This document shows positions 23,863-36,600 of a DNA stretch of 64,000 nucleotides, piece after piece (position 1 is the stretch's first letter; the number at the start of each line of letters is the position of its first letter). The notes beneath the pieces are model-generated. The model saw only the letters and a list, made by a program, of their open reading frames with translations. It searched no databases and had not been told where the DNA came from. A program made the translations under genes and the position numbers. This stretch comes from Strigops habroptila (Eukaryota; Chordata; Aves; Psittaciformes; Psittacidae): the NCBI RefSeq assembly GCF_004027225.2, contig NC_044277.2, positions 89,540,283-89,604,282 on the forward strand, written 5' to 3'.

Positions 23863-24627
23863 GGATTAAATTATATGTTGCACTGTTAAATGTAAATTTT
23901 TATGGCTGTGGGACAAAGTTTCTGTGTACAGATCTAGTATGTAAAACTCCATATTTATTGTATCCATATTAGTCTTGGAAAAGGGTCTGTCCATCTTTCT
24001 TGTGTAAGACGGTAGCTTTACACTTACAAGAGAAATACAGTATCTGTGTTATGAAATATTACAGTAAAATTTTGTTTACTGACTTTACCATTGCTTATGT
24101 TGTGCCTTCTTGATGCAGCCTGGTAGTAGGAGAGGCGCGTCACTCGTTGCTTTTAGTACCCTCCCAGCTGCGTCCACCTTGAAAGGACCTGGTGGTGTGT
24201 GCCCCCATGGTTTCACCTGCCACGAGAGACACAGTATGCTCTTCAGGATTACTTGGAGCAAAACCTTCCATTCCGAAACATCCGGTGATGGCAAAGTGGG
24301 GAGGGAGTCCTTCAGCTTTTAGCAGAGCGAGCATCCATCCACCTCGTGTTTTTAACACTTCCTAACTAAAATTTCAAGACTATGTGAGGGAAAATAGCAA
24401 AAGGGTCAAGACGAAATATTTTTTATTTGTAATCTTGAACTATAAAACCACTTTTTATTGACATTAAAGTATTGTTACACAAGAAAGGAATAATTCTTTG
24501 TGTGTTCTTAATTGCAAAATCCGCCATACAGTTGGTGAAAATGCCACTGCTGTAATGAGGATTTGGCATTACCAATTACCATCACCTTCTTATGAGACTG
24601 CATTTCAGGTGATCTTCGTTTACAGGT

Positions 24628-24664
24628 AGACAAAGCCAATTTCTCCCTAAATATGGCTTTGTCT
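24628..24664. repeat. Perfect 11-bp inverted repeat, 15-nt loop
   Basis: Left arm AGACAAAGCCA (24628-24638) and right arm TGGCTTTGTCT (24654-24664) pair perfectly. The stem is too short for a typical pre-miRNA. It lies about 540 bp beyond the estimated HIVEP1 3' end and would fall inside an extended 3' UTR if the distal poly(A) signals are used. Confidence 0.85.
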
Positions 24665-27374
24665 TATTCATGCAGGGGGAAAAAAAGGGGTAAGGGTCTT
24701 ACATATACAATTAATGTGCCCTTATATCAACAAACTTTTCATTATGGGCATACAAGACATGGATGGATCCTAAAATAATGAAATTTAATAAAATTCTGTT
24801 TGCACATAGTGAAAATAATTTAAAGTCACCAATAAATTTTAAGGTGTTCCACGCAGGAGACAATTCTCACGTTACAAGGCTACACATTCCTGAAAGTTCC
24901 AAACTGACCTGGGATTCATGCTGAAATTTTTAAATAGAGTTGGTTTTCTCCTGTGTCCTTACATCACATTCTTACGGAAGTTTATAAAACCATTTTTACC
25001 ACCAAATTCCAGTACAAATCTGGAAGATGTAAACATAAAAGCATGATCACCTTAATGGAAATAATAACAAGGATGAGGGCATACAAAACAGCTGGAAGAA
25101 AAGGGTAGGAAGCAAATCTTAAGAAAAAAAAGAAATCGGGAGTGAACCTGAATGTGAGCTGGGCTGCATTGTTCACAGATTAACTCCTGTACTCAGCTCA
25201 AAGAACTAATTCATACCTTGTACTGCTCGTATTCAAGAACAGCACTATCCTAGATCCATTTTTAACTTTACATTGGCTTTTGTACTATACTCACATTGTA
25301 CTCATTACATTATTCCATTACAGTGTTGTAAAACTGTAGGCGATATTGAGTGAGCTTTATTAACTTTCAGAGAGAACACTTCAGTACCAGAAAATCATTT
25401 ATATTACTGTGATTATCAGCCAATTGTACTAATCCAGCAATTAGAAACACACATACTAGAAAGGAGAAATTACTCTCGTCTCAGACATGAATGTTGGTGT
25501 AATTCCTTACCATGCAGAGCCTCACTGAGGGCACGAGCACCTGAGCCACGAAGCACTCTCAACTCACATTGAACTTAATGAGAGTTAAGAGTACTTGGCA
25601 CCCCACAGCGTCGGACTTCAAGTGTCTTATGTGCAACCACTGTGTAAAATGTCACTGTGCATTTGTATGTTCTTTTTATAAACATGTAGTGATGTCAACG
25701 TGTCGTACATCGTTACCATTTATACCAAACGTGAATTTACCTGCACCAGCCAAGGTTAAAACAAATACATTGCCGCATTACATATGCTCTGAAACTTTTG
25801 CTAGTAGAATCAGGTGATGGTTTGTGGTTAATGAACTCAAGAAACTTTGCATTAGTTTTAGCTTCTTTATAATGGACACTTACACTTACCTATAAACTAG
25901 AGCTATGCTTATTAATGTGAGTATAAGATGACTGGATCAAGTAGGTTTACAGCAAAGTAAAATTGTCTCCAAAATTTTGAATACCATCACAAGTTATTCG
26001 CATTTTTCTGAGTTTTATAAGGAAGTAGTAGGTAAGAAATTGCTCTTTCACATGCCCCAAAGTCCTGATCTTGCTAACCATTTAGAAAGTCCAGCGATTC
26101 ACTGTATATACACCTTAAACATTTACTTGACTAGCAATTTGTGGTGTGCTCATGTTCTAAGGATTAGTTCCAGGAAGTCACTAATTTAGCAGAAAATTCA
26201 ATCTGGTGAATCAGGTGATCTTCATGTGTCTCTTTTCTATTCTAGGTGTTTTGAAGACATCAAGGTCAAGAGATGGAAGTGGTATCTTGAAGAATAACAA
26301 GACAACAGATATGTCATAAAGAGGAATGTTAAGGCGTGTGTCATTTGGTAAGTTAATAGCAGGACAATAGAGAGACAGGACCAAGAGAATGGGTACTGAT
26401 CAATAGTGAGCGATCACACTTAGCCAGGCAAAGCAGATGAGCCATATTTGAAGCAGAATGTCCACTAACAACAAAAAGATTAGTGGGTAGTTGCAGATAC
26501 ATCTAACCTTGTTCAAATGGAGTTGGGAGGAAAACACACTTTTCTAGAAGATGGGTGTTTGTGGCCCTGAACATTATACTGTTTCCTTTCTCTCTAGTAT
26601 GTTTCCAAATGGATATTCCTTGAGGTGCTTCAAACCTTGTGCAAAATGAAAAAACAACAACAAACTACCAGTGTGACCAGAACTGAGAGAAGGTTAAACC
26701 CCATAAGTCTTCTCTGTTAGTGTCGCAGTTCATTTTAATCGTGTGTAACCAACATCTATTCTGCAAGTCAGCATACATGGGTGTCCTGCATCAGCACAAG
26801 CCTGTGGCCAGTGTTAGCAGTTATGTTTTCATTCTGAATTTATTCCTTTTATTTTAAATTGTGCTGTATCATTATTCTCTAGTCCAGTGTCATTAATGAT
26901 TGGAAAATGGCACTCCTATTACCACAAGGATCCTTCTGTTCAAGTCAGTAGCGAGGATCTCAGAGAATTTGCCAGTGCAAGATTAGGCTGCTCTTCAGAT
27001 GGTGTAAATTATCACAGCTGAATTGGAGTAAATAGCACCATGGCAGTTTACTCAGGGATCAATTTTTAACGACTGTCAGACACCCTCTGGCAAATCCAGC
27101 ACAGCTGTTTAAACATTAAAAGGCCAGAGCAAGTGTTGCTCCTCAGTGCACCCAGGCACAGTCTGGCATCTTCACACAATCTATTCTCATTGAGAGGGTG
27201 CAAGCAGGTGCTGGCTAACGGCTGGGTGCAAGTACAGCCACAGTAAGGACATGGCACTCTCAGCTTCTGTAAGACCCATGTGGATGCTTCCCTGGTACCT
27301 GAAAAAAGCCCTCACTAGAAAAAGAATCGACCAGTAGCCTGAAGCTTTTCTCTTTCAACTCAGACCTTGATTGG

Positions 27375-27414
27375 TTTCTCATTGCAGTATGTGATTTCTC
27401 ATTGCAATATGTGA
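27375..27414. repeat. 20-nt tandem duplication
   Basis: TTTCTCATTGCAGTATGTGA is followed directly by the same 20-mer with one change (G to A). A recent local duplication by slippage is the simplest cause. Confidence 0.9.
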
Positions 27415-30400
27415 TGTTTGCTGGTGATGCGGGTATCTGATTTTGAAGGCGGCATGTTCTCCTGCTGTCCCTATAGCAATATTGGGTTTGGAATGCAGAC
27501 TCATTAAATGTGCCTATATTCCCCACTTGGGCTTTAATAAGCTACAGCATGAGCTACCTTGTCACTTCTTAGGACAAGACCTAAACCAGAAACAGCCTCT
27601 TTTGCAGTAACTGGCCTCAGATCTGTAGCGTTACATCCCCAGATGCAACTCCCATCTTGTGGGCCATAGCTGAAATAAAGCAAACTTAGTAGGTTCGGAG
27701 ATGCCCTGCATTGATTACTGCTGCTGTTCACACTTTTGCTCCTTTCACTTCTCAAGTAAGTTGCTGTAGCTTCAGGTTTCTGTAAATTATGCCCTGAGGC
27801 TAGAGCAGCCCACAGTTGGTCCACATCAGCCAGTCCCTTGCCAGAAAGTCTGACAATGCTATTTTACATACTAGCAAATTCAAATGCACATCACATGTGT
27901 TTCATCTCAGACAACATACTTGGGCTGAACGCAGTCTGGCCCACCCCAAAACCAAAGATACACCATAAAACAAAGACATACCATGCTTTACACTTAGCTA
28001 AACATTCTGTATGGGTTCTTAATGAACAGATTTATCTCGCCTTGAATTTACTGACATGTATGTTAAACAAAATATAAAATGAATTTGACACTGAACAGCT
28101 TATTCCAGAAGTCCTCATTTTTTTGCAAGATAATCCTCACTAAGGTTTTATAAACACTTTAGTTTAAACCTGTAAACTGCTTTTCAAACGTGTTTAGCAT
28201 GGGGATGGTTTCATCAAAACCAAATAAAAAATGCTCAGTTTCAGAGTGAGCGACTTGCCAAAAGCCAGGGAAACCAATCAATCTACAAGTAAGAGAGCTT
28301 GCTCAAGATAGCCTTCAGCTGATTTATCTGACAGGCCACTGCTTTTGTTGCTTTTGAAAGATCCTCTAAGACCAGTTACATCTCATAGCAGGGAGTCCTT
28401 TTCTTTCAAGGTTTATAATATGAACAATAAGTGTCATCCATCTTAGGTGACTGTTGTGGTCAGTCTCTGGTTGTGAATCTTAAATTATGAATGTCTTCAA
28501 AAAACATGACTAGAATTGTTTTTCCACGTCTTCAGGAATTTTCTTTTGCTTGTAAGGGTCTCAGCACCTACAGATGGACATTTTTAATGGTACCTAAAAT
28601 ACCAGGGACTTACACCACATAGAAACCATTTATGGCTTGTATCTTTGAGGATGAGACCACTGCCTTAGGTCTAGAAACTGGATTGCTAACTCTATTGCTG
28701 GCTTAGGATAAAAACAAGCTACTTCAAAATACTTCAAATCGATTATTAGGTAATTTTATGTGGAATGTCCGTGGGTGGATGAGCAAACAGCAACAAGGAT
28801 GTAACAGCATGTAATTAATTGATGTTCATGTTTTGTTCCAGAAATGCTGAATCAAAACCAAAAGAAATCCTAATGGCAAACACATTGCTGTATTATGTTT
28901 TTCTCTCCACTTCTCCTCTCTATACTGGCTAAACTACTCAAAATGGTAGGAGATGGCTGGTGATTTTCAGATATTCCATGTGAGATCTAAGGAAACCATG
29001 CTGGCTGAAAGATGGCAAGGCTTTACATTCCTTCTGTTCAGTCATGGAAACAAAACTTGTCCTAAGATGAGTCAATTAGCTAGGCGTGCTTAGTTTTCGT
29101 TGGTAATAGTAGGCTTGTTTTCCCCAATAAGGTCAAATGTTAAGGCCTGTTTGGTTTTGCGGCTGTACTCCTTAGTGTATTTGAAATCCATTACCATGCG
29201 TGAGGCATTTGTGCTTGAAGCAGGCCAGCTGAAGGCTGTTTGTAAAGTCAAATACCCCTAGCATTTCCTCTTGTTGTTAAGTTAACGTGGTTACACCATC
29301 CCTTTGGGCTTCAGAAGTTCCATTTGCACATCATTCAGGTCTAAGGTGCTTTGGTGTTGGTACCTAAATACCTTACAGTTGGATTCCTCCTTCTGCAAAA
29401 CAAAGCATTTGACATAGGTGACAGTCACATCTCTCACACAGCAGCTCTCTAATAAAATCATTGACCTCTAAAAGTCATTCCTCACCCCATCAGCTCGCTG
29501 CTCCAGGTGCAGCCATGGAAGTGAGTTCCCAGCCCACTTGTTTGCACAGGGCCTGTCCCCATTGCAGCAGCAGCGGCCCCACATTTGCAAGGGACTTTTG
29601 CTGGGATGACTGTGTGAGTCAGCAGTGAACATTGGACATGCACATGCAGTGAGGGACCAGAATGGAGGGAGCATTACCACCGACATCCATGCACATCCCA
29701 GGAGCACAGGGCCATGGCACACCTGTAGGGATTTTGCTCAGTGCTGACCTCATGCAGATGCAGGTTTTGAGGGAGGGATAGGCACCATCAACAGGACCTA
29801 CCCAGACCTGAAGTGGCTAAGTGGAAAGCCACCATCTTGAGACTTCCCCCTTCCCATCCCTTGTAACCAAGGTACATCAAGTCACAATAAACCTTTTGAC
29901 AGAAATTTTTGACAAATCAGAATGAATTTTAACATGGCTCCAAAATTCCCTGTTTGAACCGAAAGTTGCTACAGCTCCATTCTTGCTAATACCCAAAAAC
30001 TTCCCAGCTTGAGCTGCAGCCCTTCTGGTACCTGGCTCTCCTCCACAGCAACAAGCAAGAAGGTAGTTTGTTTCTGTGAGGCTTTGCATGCCTCAGGCAC
30101 ACTGTGTGCAGAAAGATCATATCCTTTATACAATGCAATCACAAGGGCTTCAGTCTGAAAATGTGAGTGTCAGGAAAAGGAGATGGTGGTGTCTGCTTCT
30201 TATACACCCAATCACCAACACTGCAGCCACTCAACCCGAGGGGTGCAAGGAAGGATGCAACCACTATCCTCTTGGGGGAGGAAGTGCACTAGTGCTGCAC
30301 CAGCTCTCTCCTCATCTGCAAGGGACTACGTAGCATAGAAAGTGCTTTAGCCTAGGCCAGATGCAGGCACTCACTGGCAGAAATGAGGCTGAGATACAAG

Positions 30401-33229
30401 AAAGAGAAATAAACCAGGCTGCAAGGCAGAGCAAGCCGGGGAGAGCACCACACCGTAACCGGGCTGGTAGGTTGTTTTGGCACAGGAAGGCAACGTCCTG
30501 TATTTCAGCCCTGTTAGCCAGTGTTAGGTGTGTCCCTGGTTTACAAAAACAGTTTAGGTGCCAGAACAGAAGCAAACATTGAAACAGTGCCTCTTTGTAA
30601 AACAGAAGTAATGTTTTCATATGGACACCACTTACTTTTGCTCCGCCAACAAATCTAGTGGGTGGTTCAGAAACAATTTTTGACACCTAGAGGTTTAAAT
30701 TGTGTTTCTCTCTTTCTTTCTTTATTCCCATACCTATAATCATCTGTGACTCTTTCTTATTTACAGTGTTTTAGAGCAAGAGCTCACACACCTAATGCTG
30801 ATTAATTCTGCTGGACTGGGTAACTGGCTCCCCTGTGGATATCCTGTTTTCCTGTGAATCATCATTCCTCCTTGAGACATCCTCCAACTCAGATCAAAGA
30901 TCGAGAAAGTCTTAGATATGAAGACATCAGACAGCTCAAACAGATTAGAAAAGACACACACAAAGAAATGCATGCCAGCTTCTCCCCCTGTCCTGCTGAA
31001 ACTGGCACGGTGAACACGATCCTACACTCTTATTATAAACTAAACAGTAGAAAGACAAAAAGAAGAAAAAAGGAGAGAGAATTTGGAAATTTAGCTTACC
31101 CAGAGTCTTCTACAAATTACCCTTTCTATGTATTTGCACTTTTGTACTGACTCAGTTCTCCCTTGCAGTTGGAAACTCTTCAGGCTAGATCCTCATCTGA
31201 TGGAAAATGACATCTGTAAGCTTTGGCAAGAGCTGCACGAACTGCATCAGCAGAAGACTTGGTACTATCCATTTAAATACTGAGTCTTGCCTGCAAACAC
31301 ACAAATTAAAGGAACATGAAAACACACTGTCTGGTTTTTTCAAGCTTATGTAGCCTGTTGTGTTCTTGATGGCTTTATTCAATTTTCCATGTAGCTATAT
31401 GAACAACTGAAAAGATTCTGTACCAGTGAAATGCCAAAACCTAAGGTCACGAGGTCAAACTAGATTATCTTAATAGTCTCTTCTCCCCTTGCAAACTTTG
31501 AATGGAAGTTTTATCTGCTAAAGTAGTTAAAGTCTTTATTTCAGCAGCTTTTGATCTTGAAGGTTGCACTAATAATTAGTCTTTTAAGATTCTGAACATT
31601 TTTTTTAATAGAATTTTAAACTCTCCTTTTAACGGATGCCTTTTAATCCATCTGTAAGAATAAGAGCCATGTTTGATTTAAGACAACGCACAATGTGTTT
31701 GGGTAGTTGGAGACACCATTTTTATGTGAGTGTTTGAACAATACATTGGGTTTTTTCAAGTTGTTCCTCCAGTCAGTGGAAATTGCTGAAGGAAGGACCA
31801 AAGGACTGTCCTTTTTCTGTCACTAAGCTCATATAAAAGGAAGATAAAATGTGCTGCTCTTACATCTTACAGTGGGCTATTTCAGGCTTTTAGTCCCAGA
31901 CTTCTAACTCTTCTATTAGTCTTCTGCACTTGGGAAAAGAAACACTTTTAACCTTATGCACTGTAAACACTCACTTGAAGGCAATGCAGGAAAGAATATC
32001 CAGCAGGAATACGCTCTGCAAATACTCAGCAAAATCGTTAGATCTGCATATTCTTAATCAGTGAGGCTTTGGCAGAATTAAGGGTGGGTTTTTATCCAGA
32101 CTACAGTTTGTCCATGTCCCTGGGTGGGGTTCAGCTGTCTGTGTTTACTTTGAGGAGAAATGTCAGCAAGGTCTAATGCTGAGTTGTTCTCTGCCTCCAA
32201 AAAAATCCCATGTGGGACAATCATGCAGCATGGTTGTGAAAGGCATCTGAACTGACACCAAAGTTTGCCCCTCGCTTCAGATTCTGCAGCTGGGGCAGCC
32301 TTCAGGGCTACTGCAATCATCAAAGGGAGGCAGGACTGGGTTTGAAGGAAAGAGGGCCAAATAACAAGGAAAAGATTTGCTTTCTGCATAGAGACAGGAA
32401 CCTCATTGTCCATCCTGAGAACAAATGGATAATCTTTTTGTTTTTCATAATCTGCAGTATTTCTGTTGTTTTCATGACCTTCCCCCTTTAATTTGACCCA
32501 ATACACATGTAATCACCAATGCGCTGGCAGTTACGACTGATAACATCGTTTTTAACATTTAAGAGAAAGCAGAGGGGGCAGTTGTTGGTCTGTCCAATTT
32601 GGAAGGCAGTCTGTAGGTGCCAGGTAGGCACACCAGAGCATATGCTGGGTGTGTAGGATATTATACCTGATGCTTCTCCTCTCCTAGATTCCTCCCTTCA
32701 GTTCATCCAGGGCAGTGGTGAGGGAGCTGAGGACTGCTGGCTTTTTAGCCAGGTGCTAGCTAGTGCCTCGAAAGAGTTGAAACTCCTACTCCATCTATTA
32801 GAGACTATTTTTTGAGCACATCTTTTGTTTTGTGTGTGTACAGTAATGCAATTTTGTCAGCCCCATACTGGAGTACTGACCAGACAATAAAGCTGTCTGC
32901 ATAACGATCGTGCCAAACGGGGGAAATCGAGAGCTCAAGTTGGATTTGCGCATGTCCCTTTAGGAATCATCTTGTGAGTTTCTGGACTGGCATAAAAAAG
33001 GAGCTGTCTGAGAAGGGGTTGGGCTTGATGCTTTGGATAATGAGGGAGAATAACTTTAAAATAATTGTTTGGGGCAGAAAATTAAGACAAAGCCTGGCCT
33101 CAGCGTTGTCACAAACAGTCTCCTGCTGCCTGCAAGAGGGCCAGGATTTCACTCACGGATTCTTATGGCTGGAGCATGAAGAGAATCTTACAGCAGAGTG
33201 TGGGTATTTCTGGCACAATGGGGATTGAT

Positions 33230-33665
33230 GTTAATGACACCGGAAAGTGATTTCTTTTTTTTTTAACCTGGCAGTGCTCTTTCAAGCAAATTAAAGTCTG
33301 ATACATTTGCATTTCTATGTGTCATTAACCCAGACACCTACTGCAGGGCCTAAAGCTCGTGTCTACTGGCAAGACTAAATCCTACTAATGCGCTTTTCCT
33401 AACACACTAAGGGAATCTGGACTCTCCTTTTGAAGCTGACTTGCTATTTTGACTAATTGCTTCTGGTAACAGTTAATAGCATTTTGCAAAGGCACTTCAT
33501 CTGCTGACAGCAGATTGATGTAAGGAAGGGACACAGTTCACATTTCCAAAGGGAGCATCGGGAAACCCATTACCAGCTTCATTAATCTGTTAATAATAAA
33601 ATTAAAGTACAAATAAAATGTGACAAATTAGGTTCTGTTGTGAAAGTCACTATAACAGGAGGCTC
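33230..33665. promoter_or_regulatory. Possible conserved non-coding element (unconfirmed)
   Basis: A stretch dense in TAAT/ATTA homeodomain cores (TGACTAATTGCTT, GTTAATAGC, TTCATTAATCTGTTAATAAT) and an octamer-like ATTTGCAT near 33307, with no open frame. It sits about 26 kb upstream of EDN1. The composition resembles developmental enhancers, but only alignment to other vertebrates could show constraint. Confidence 0.2.
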
Positions 33666-36600
33666 TGAATAAAGGTCAAAACAGCCTCTGATTTCTGCTG
33701 TGTTTTAATAGTAGAATCAGAGGAGCGCATTGTAGAAACTCTGTAATTAATCTGGCGATACTATAATTGTCCCCAAACGATACAGAAAGAGTTTGACATG
33801 TGATTTTTTTTTTTAAATTTAGAACATTTACAAAACCTGGAACATAAAGCTTTGTCACACAACATTTAAATGCTAATCCAATTTCACAGGAAGCTTTCAA
33901 CAATGTAGGCACAGTAGATAGGCTTACTTTCACTGCCTGCATATCTACGGCTGCCACCTCAATCGAAACTCAAGTTTACCTAGCACAGAGGCAAAAGAGA
34001 GAAGAAAAGCCCTGCAGGTGCCGATCTTCTAGCAGCAGCCACAGAAATGAGCACAGCATTGGAAACAGGCTTCATCGAAGAGTCAGTAAACCAGATCAGA
34101 CATCCCTTTTCTGTCAAGGATGGGTTGGCTTGCAGGGAGCCCTTGCTTAAAATGAAAACTGTATAAAATCTGCTTACCATCCACCCCTTCTTTAAGGGCT
34201 ATCCCCTAAACCTGTCGGTGTCCCCTGCATCTTTAACATCAGCTTTCCTAGCCATTTCCTAGTTTAGCAGGATATCTAAGTCTAGCCTCTTCAACAGTCC
34301 TCCTGCTGGGATCTTCAGCTAACACCACAGAAACAAAATTGCTAAGAATGAGACTGATTCGAGCATCTCCGAGGCACGGTGTTAATGGGTTCTGTAGAAA
34401 AATGTCCAATTTATCTAAGTTGCTGCTTATTACAGTTGAGCAATTGCCCCAAAAGCAATCAGTCGTAGAGCATAATTTGGGGACGCAGCTGCAACGAATG
34501 GAGGGCTTCCTGCAGACTGGCAGAGCAGTGGTCTGCTGGGAGCACCTGAACCAAAGGCACACTTATTAAAGAACCCAGCCAGGCAAACAAATATATAAAC
34601 ATGTTAATGTGAAGTATTTGAAGAGAATGGCTCATTAAGTCAGGCAGGATGACTATATGGAAAACTGATAGCTCTATTTTAAAAATCAGCAGGAGGAAAA
34701 GAAGGCTGTCCTTTCGGTTTATGCAAGCCAAAAGGAGCCTGTACAGCCTTCCTCTCCTCCAGTCATTTTAGGGATAATCTCAGACCCCGAAGAGGCCCGA
34801 TTTCCAGTTTGAGAAGCACCACGTGGAGTTAGTTATGTCAGGGAAGAAGCAAGGGGAGGGGGGAGGATAAAGAGAAGAGGAAGAAGGACACACTTGTGCC
34901 TGGTCTCCAAGAGGAGTTTGCGGTTACTTGTACGAGGTGTGAACAGTGTGGTGAGGAATTGCCCCAGTGTTGACGGGCTGGGGCCTGGGAAAGGCAAGAA
35001 ACCTGGAGCAGTTGCCTATCAGTGTGAAAACACTCACAGACTGGAAATCGGATCTAAACTGTACTTAAAGGCCAGGAACTCTGTGGGTTGTGAGATGAGA
35101 TATTAAGCAGAGAGGCAGAGTATAGGAGGGAGAAAAGGGAGCAAGAAAACAGCCTGCTCTGGATGGAGCAGCTTTTAATAGCACAGCACACACTCAGATG
35201 AAGGAGCAGGACAGAGCCTCACACAGATGAGCAGGTTTTTTCTCACAACATGTAGCAAGAGTCCTTCTTGTACTGAGCCTGACTTCGTCTGCTTGGTTTA
35301 TGATCAGTTTCATATTTAAAATCTATTTGTTATTAACATAAAGTCAGATCTCTAATTCTTGTTTTAGTGATTTGAGCTCTAGAAGTCCAGCTATCAATCC
35401 AGTTCGGTTTGGGTACATGGAGAGCCAAGTTGTCCATGCGAGGGGGAAGATTTTGGGCAAAGCAATACAGACAGGTCCAGGATTGCAGTTGCTTTGGGAG
35501 CTGGCAGTTGCTTGATTTGAATTTAGTTAGTTGAGGACTACCTGTTGACTTTATCTGCTCAGCAAGAGCTCATGGACCACTGCTCCTGCTAACAGAATGC
35601 TATTTCCTATCTCTTTGCTACCATTTCCTATCATTATCATTTTCCTATCCTTCTGAAATGGGTTTCTCTCATGCAGTATTTGTATAAGGTGAGAAAGGCA
35701 AGTGCCGCTTGGTTTCTCTCTTTCCTCCTGCTTGTATCGCTTCTGTTCAGGAGAAACTTGTTCATACTTGACCCAGCATAAGCCTGAGGAAGATGGTCAG
35801 AACAATTGTAAAAGACCTACCAGGTTGCTGAGTCTTCCTCAAAGTCTTTGCTAGATACATCTGCTGCATCACAAGGAGGGGAGCTTCACACTGCTAGTGC
35901 TTAAATAGATGATCCTGCAGCTTTCTCTTGTAAAGGTAATCATGCCCCAGGCTTTTCTTCTGTTTCTTTGTATATAGTATATGCCTTTCTTATAATTGCT
36001 ATCTTTCTCCTTCCCAAAGATTTCTGCTTTGTAAAATATTAGAAAGAACAATCCTATGCAGAGAATTAATATCAAATAGGGATGACTTTCAGGCCTGAAT
36101 GCCCAAACATGGTTCCTGTAGTCCAGTCAGTACAGTATAACTCTGGGATCAGCATTTGTTCTAAGTAATTCCAGCTTGATATTTTAATTCTTCAAAGGCA
36201 GCAATTGTAATAGCAAAATCCTGGCCTTGGTTTTTGGGGCGCCTCTACTCTTTTGAACAGACCTGTCAGCATCTCAAGAACATACAGCATGACCTATAAC
36301 CAATCCAAGAGAAAACTGGCATCTCTTGCTTTAACAGTTTCATTGCCACTTTCTCTTCATCTTTGGACTGTAAATGTTGACTAAAAGTCATTTTTAGTCG
36401 AGGTTTATGTATCCTGTCACACATGTATTTCTCCATAAAGATAAAAGAAGATGCCAGGGAAAAAATCTGCCTTTGTGTTCAAATCCTTGTTCATGGCCAA
36501 CAGTGCTGAAGTTCATTTTTTGTTGTCTCTTCAGACAGTGAATAACAGAGCACATGTACCATTCTGCATGGAGGATTGGGAGCAGTATAAACAAAGCAAA

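Larger units (their letters stand above)
23520..24085 (+). other. HIVEP1: HIVEP1 3' untranslated region (3' end approximate)
   Basis: AT-rich sequence after the stop. Candidate polyadenylation hexamers are AATAAA at 23857-23862, ATTAAA at 23865-23870, and the weaker AGTAAA at 24063-24068 followed by a T/GT-rich stretch. Further possible signals lie at 24463 (ATTAAA), 24787 and 24831 (AATAAA), so longer transcripts are possible. The end at about 24085 is an estimate. Confidence 0.55.
24086..33229. other. Intergenic DNA between HIVEP1 and EDN1, part 1
   Basis: AT-rich, unique-looking sequence. I see no exon with a recognisable protein, no RNA gene and no transposon body. Contents of note are extra poly(A) hexamers up to 24836, the hairpin at 24628-24664, and the 20-nt tandem duplication at 27375-27414. 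The remaining short open frames look like chance. Confidence 0.7.

Noticed and set aside
26246..26320. TTCTATTCTAG followed by a purine-rich stretch, resembling an exon start
   Set aside because: The following sequence has no long open frame and there is no partner exon; a non-coding RNA exon cannot be shown from sequence.
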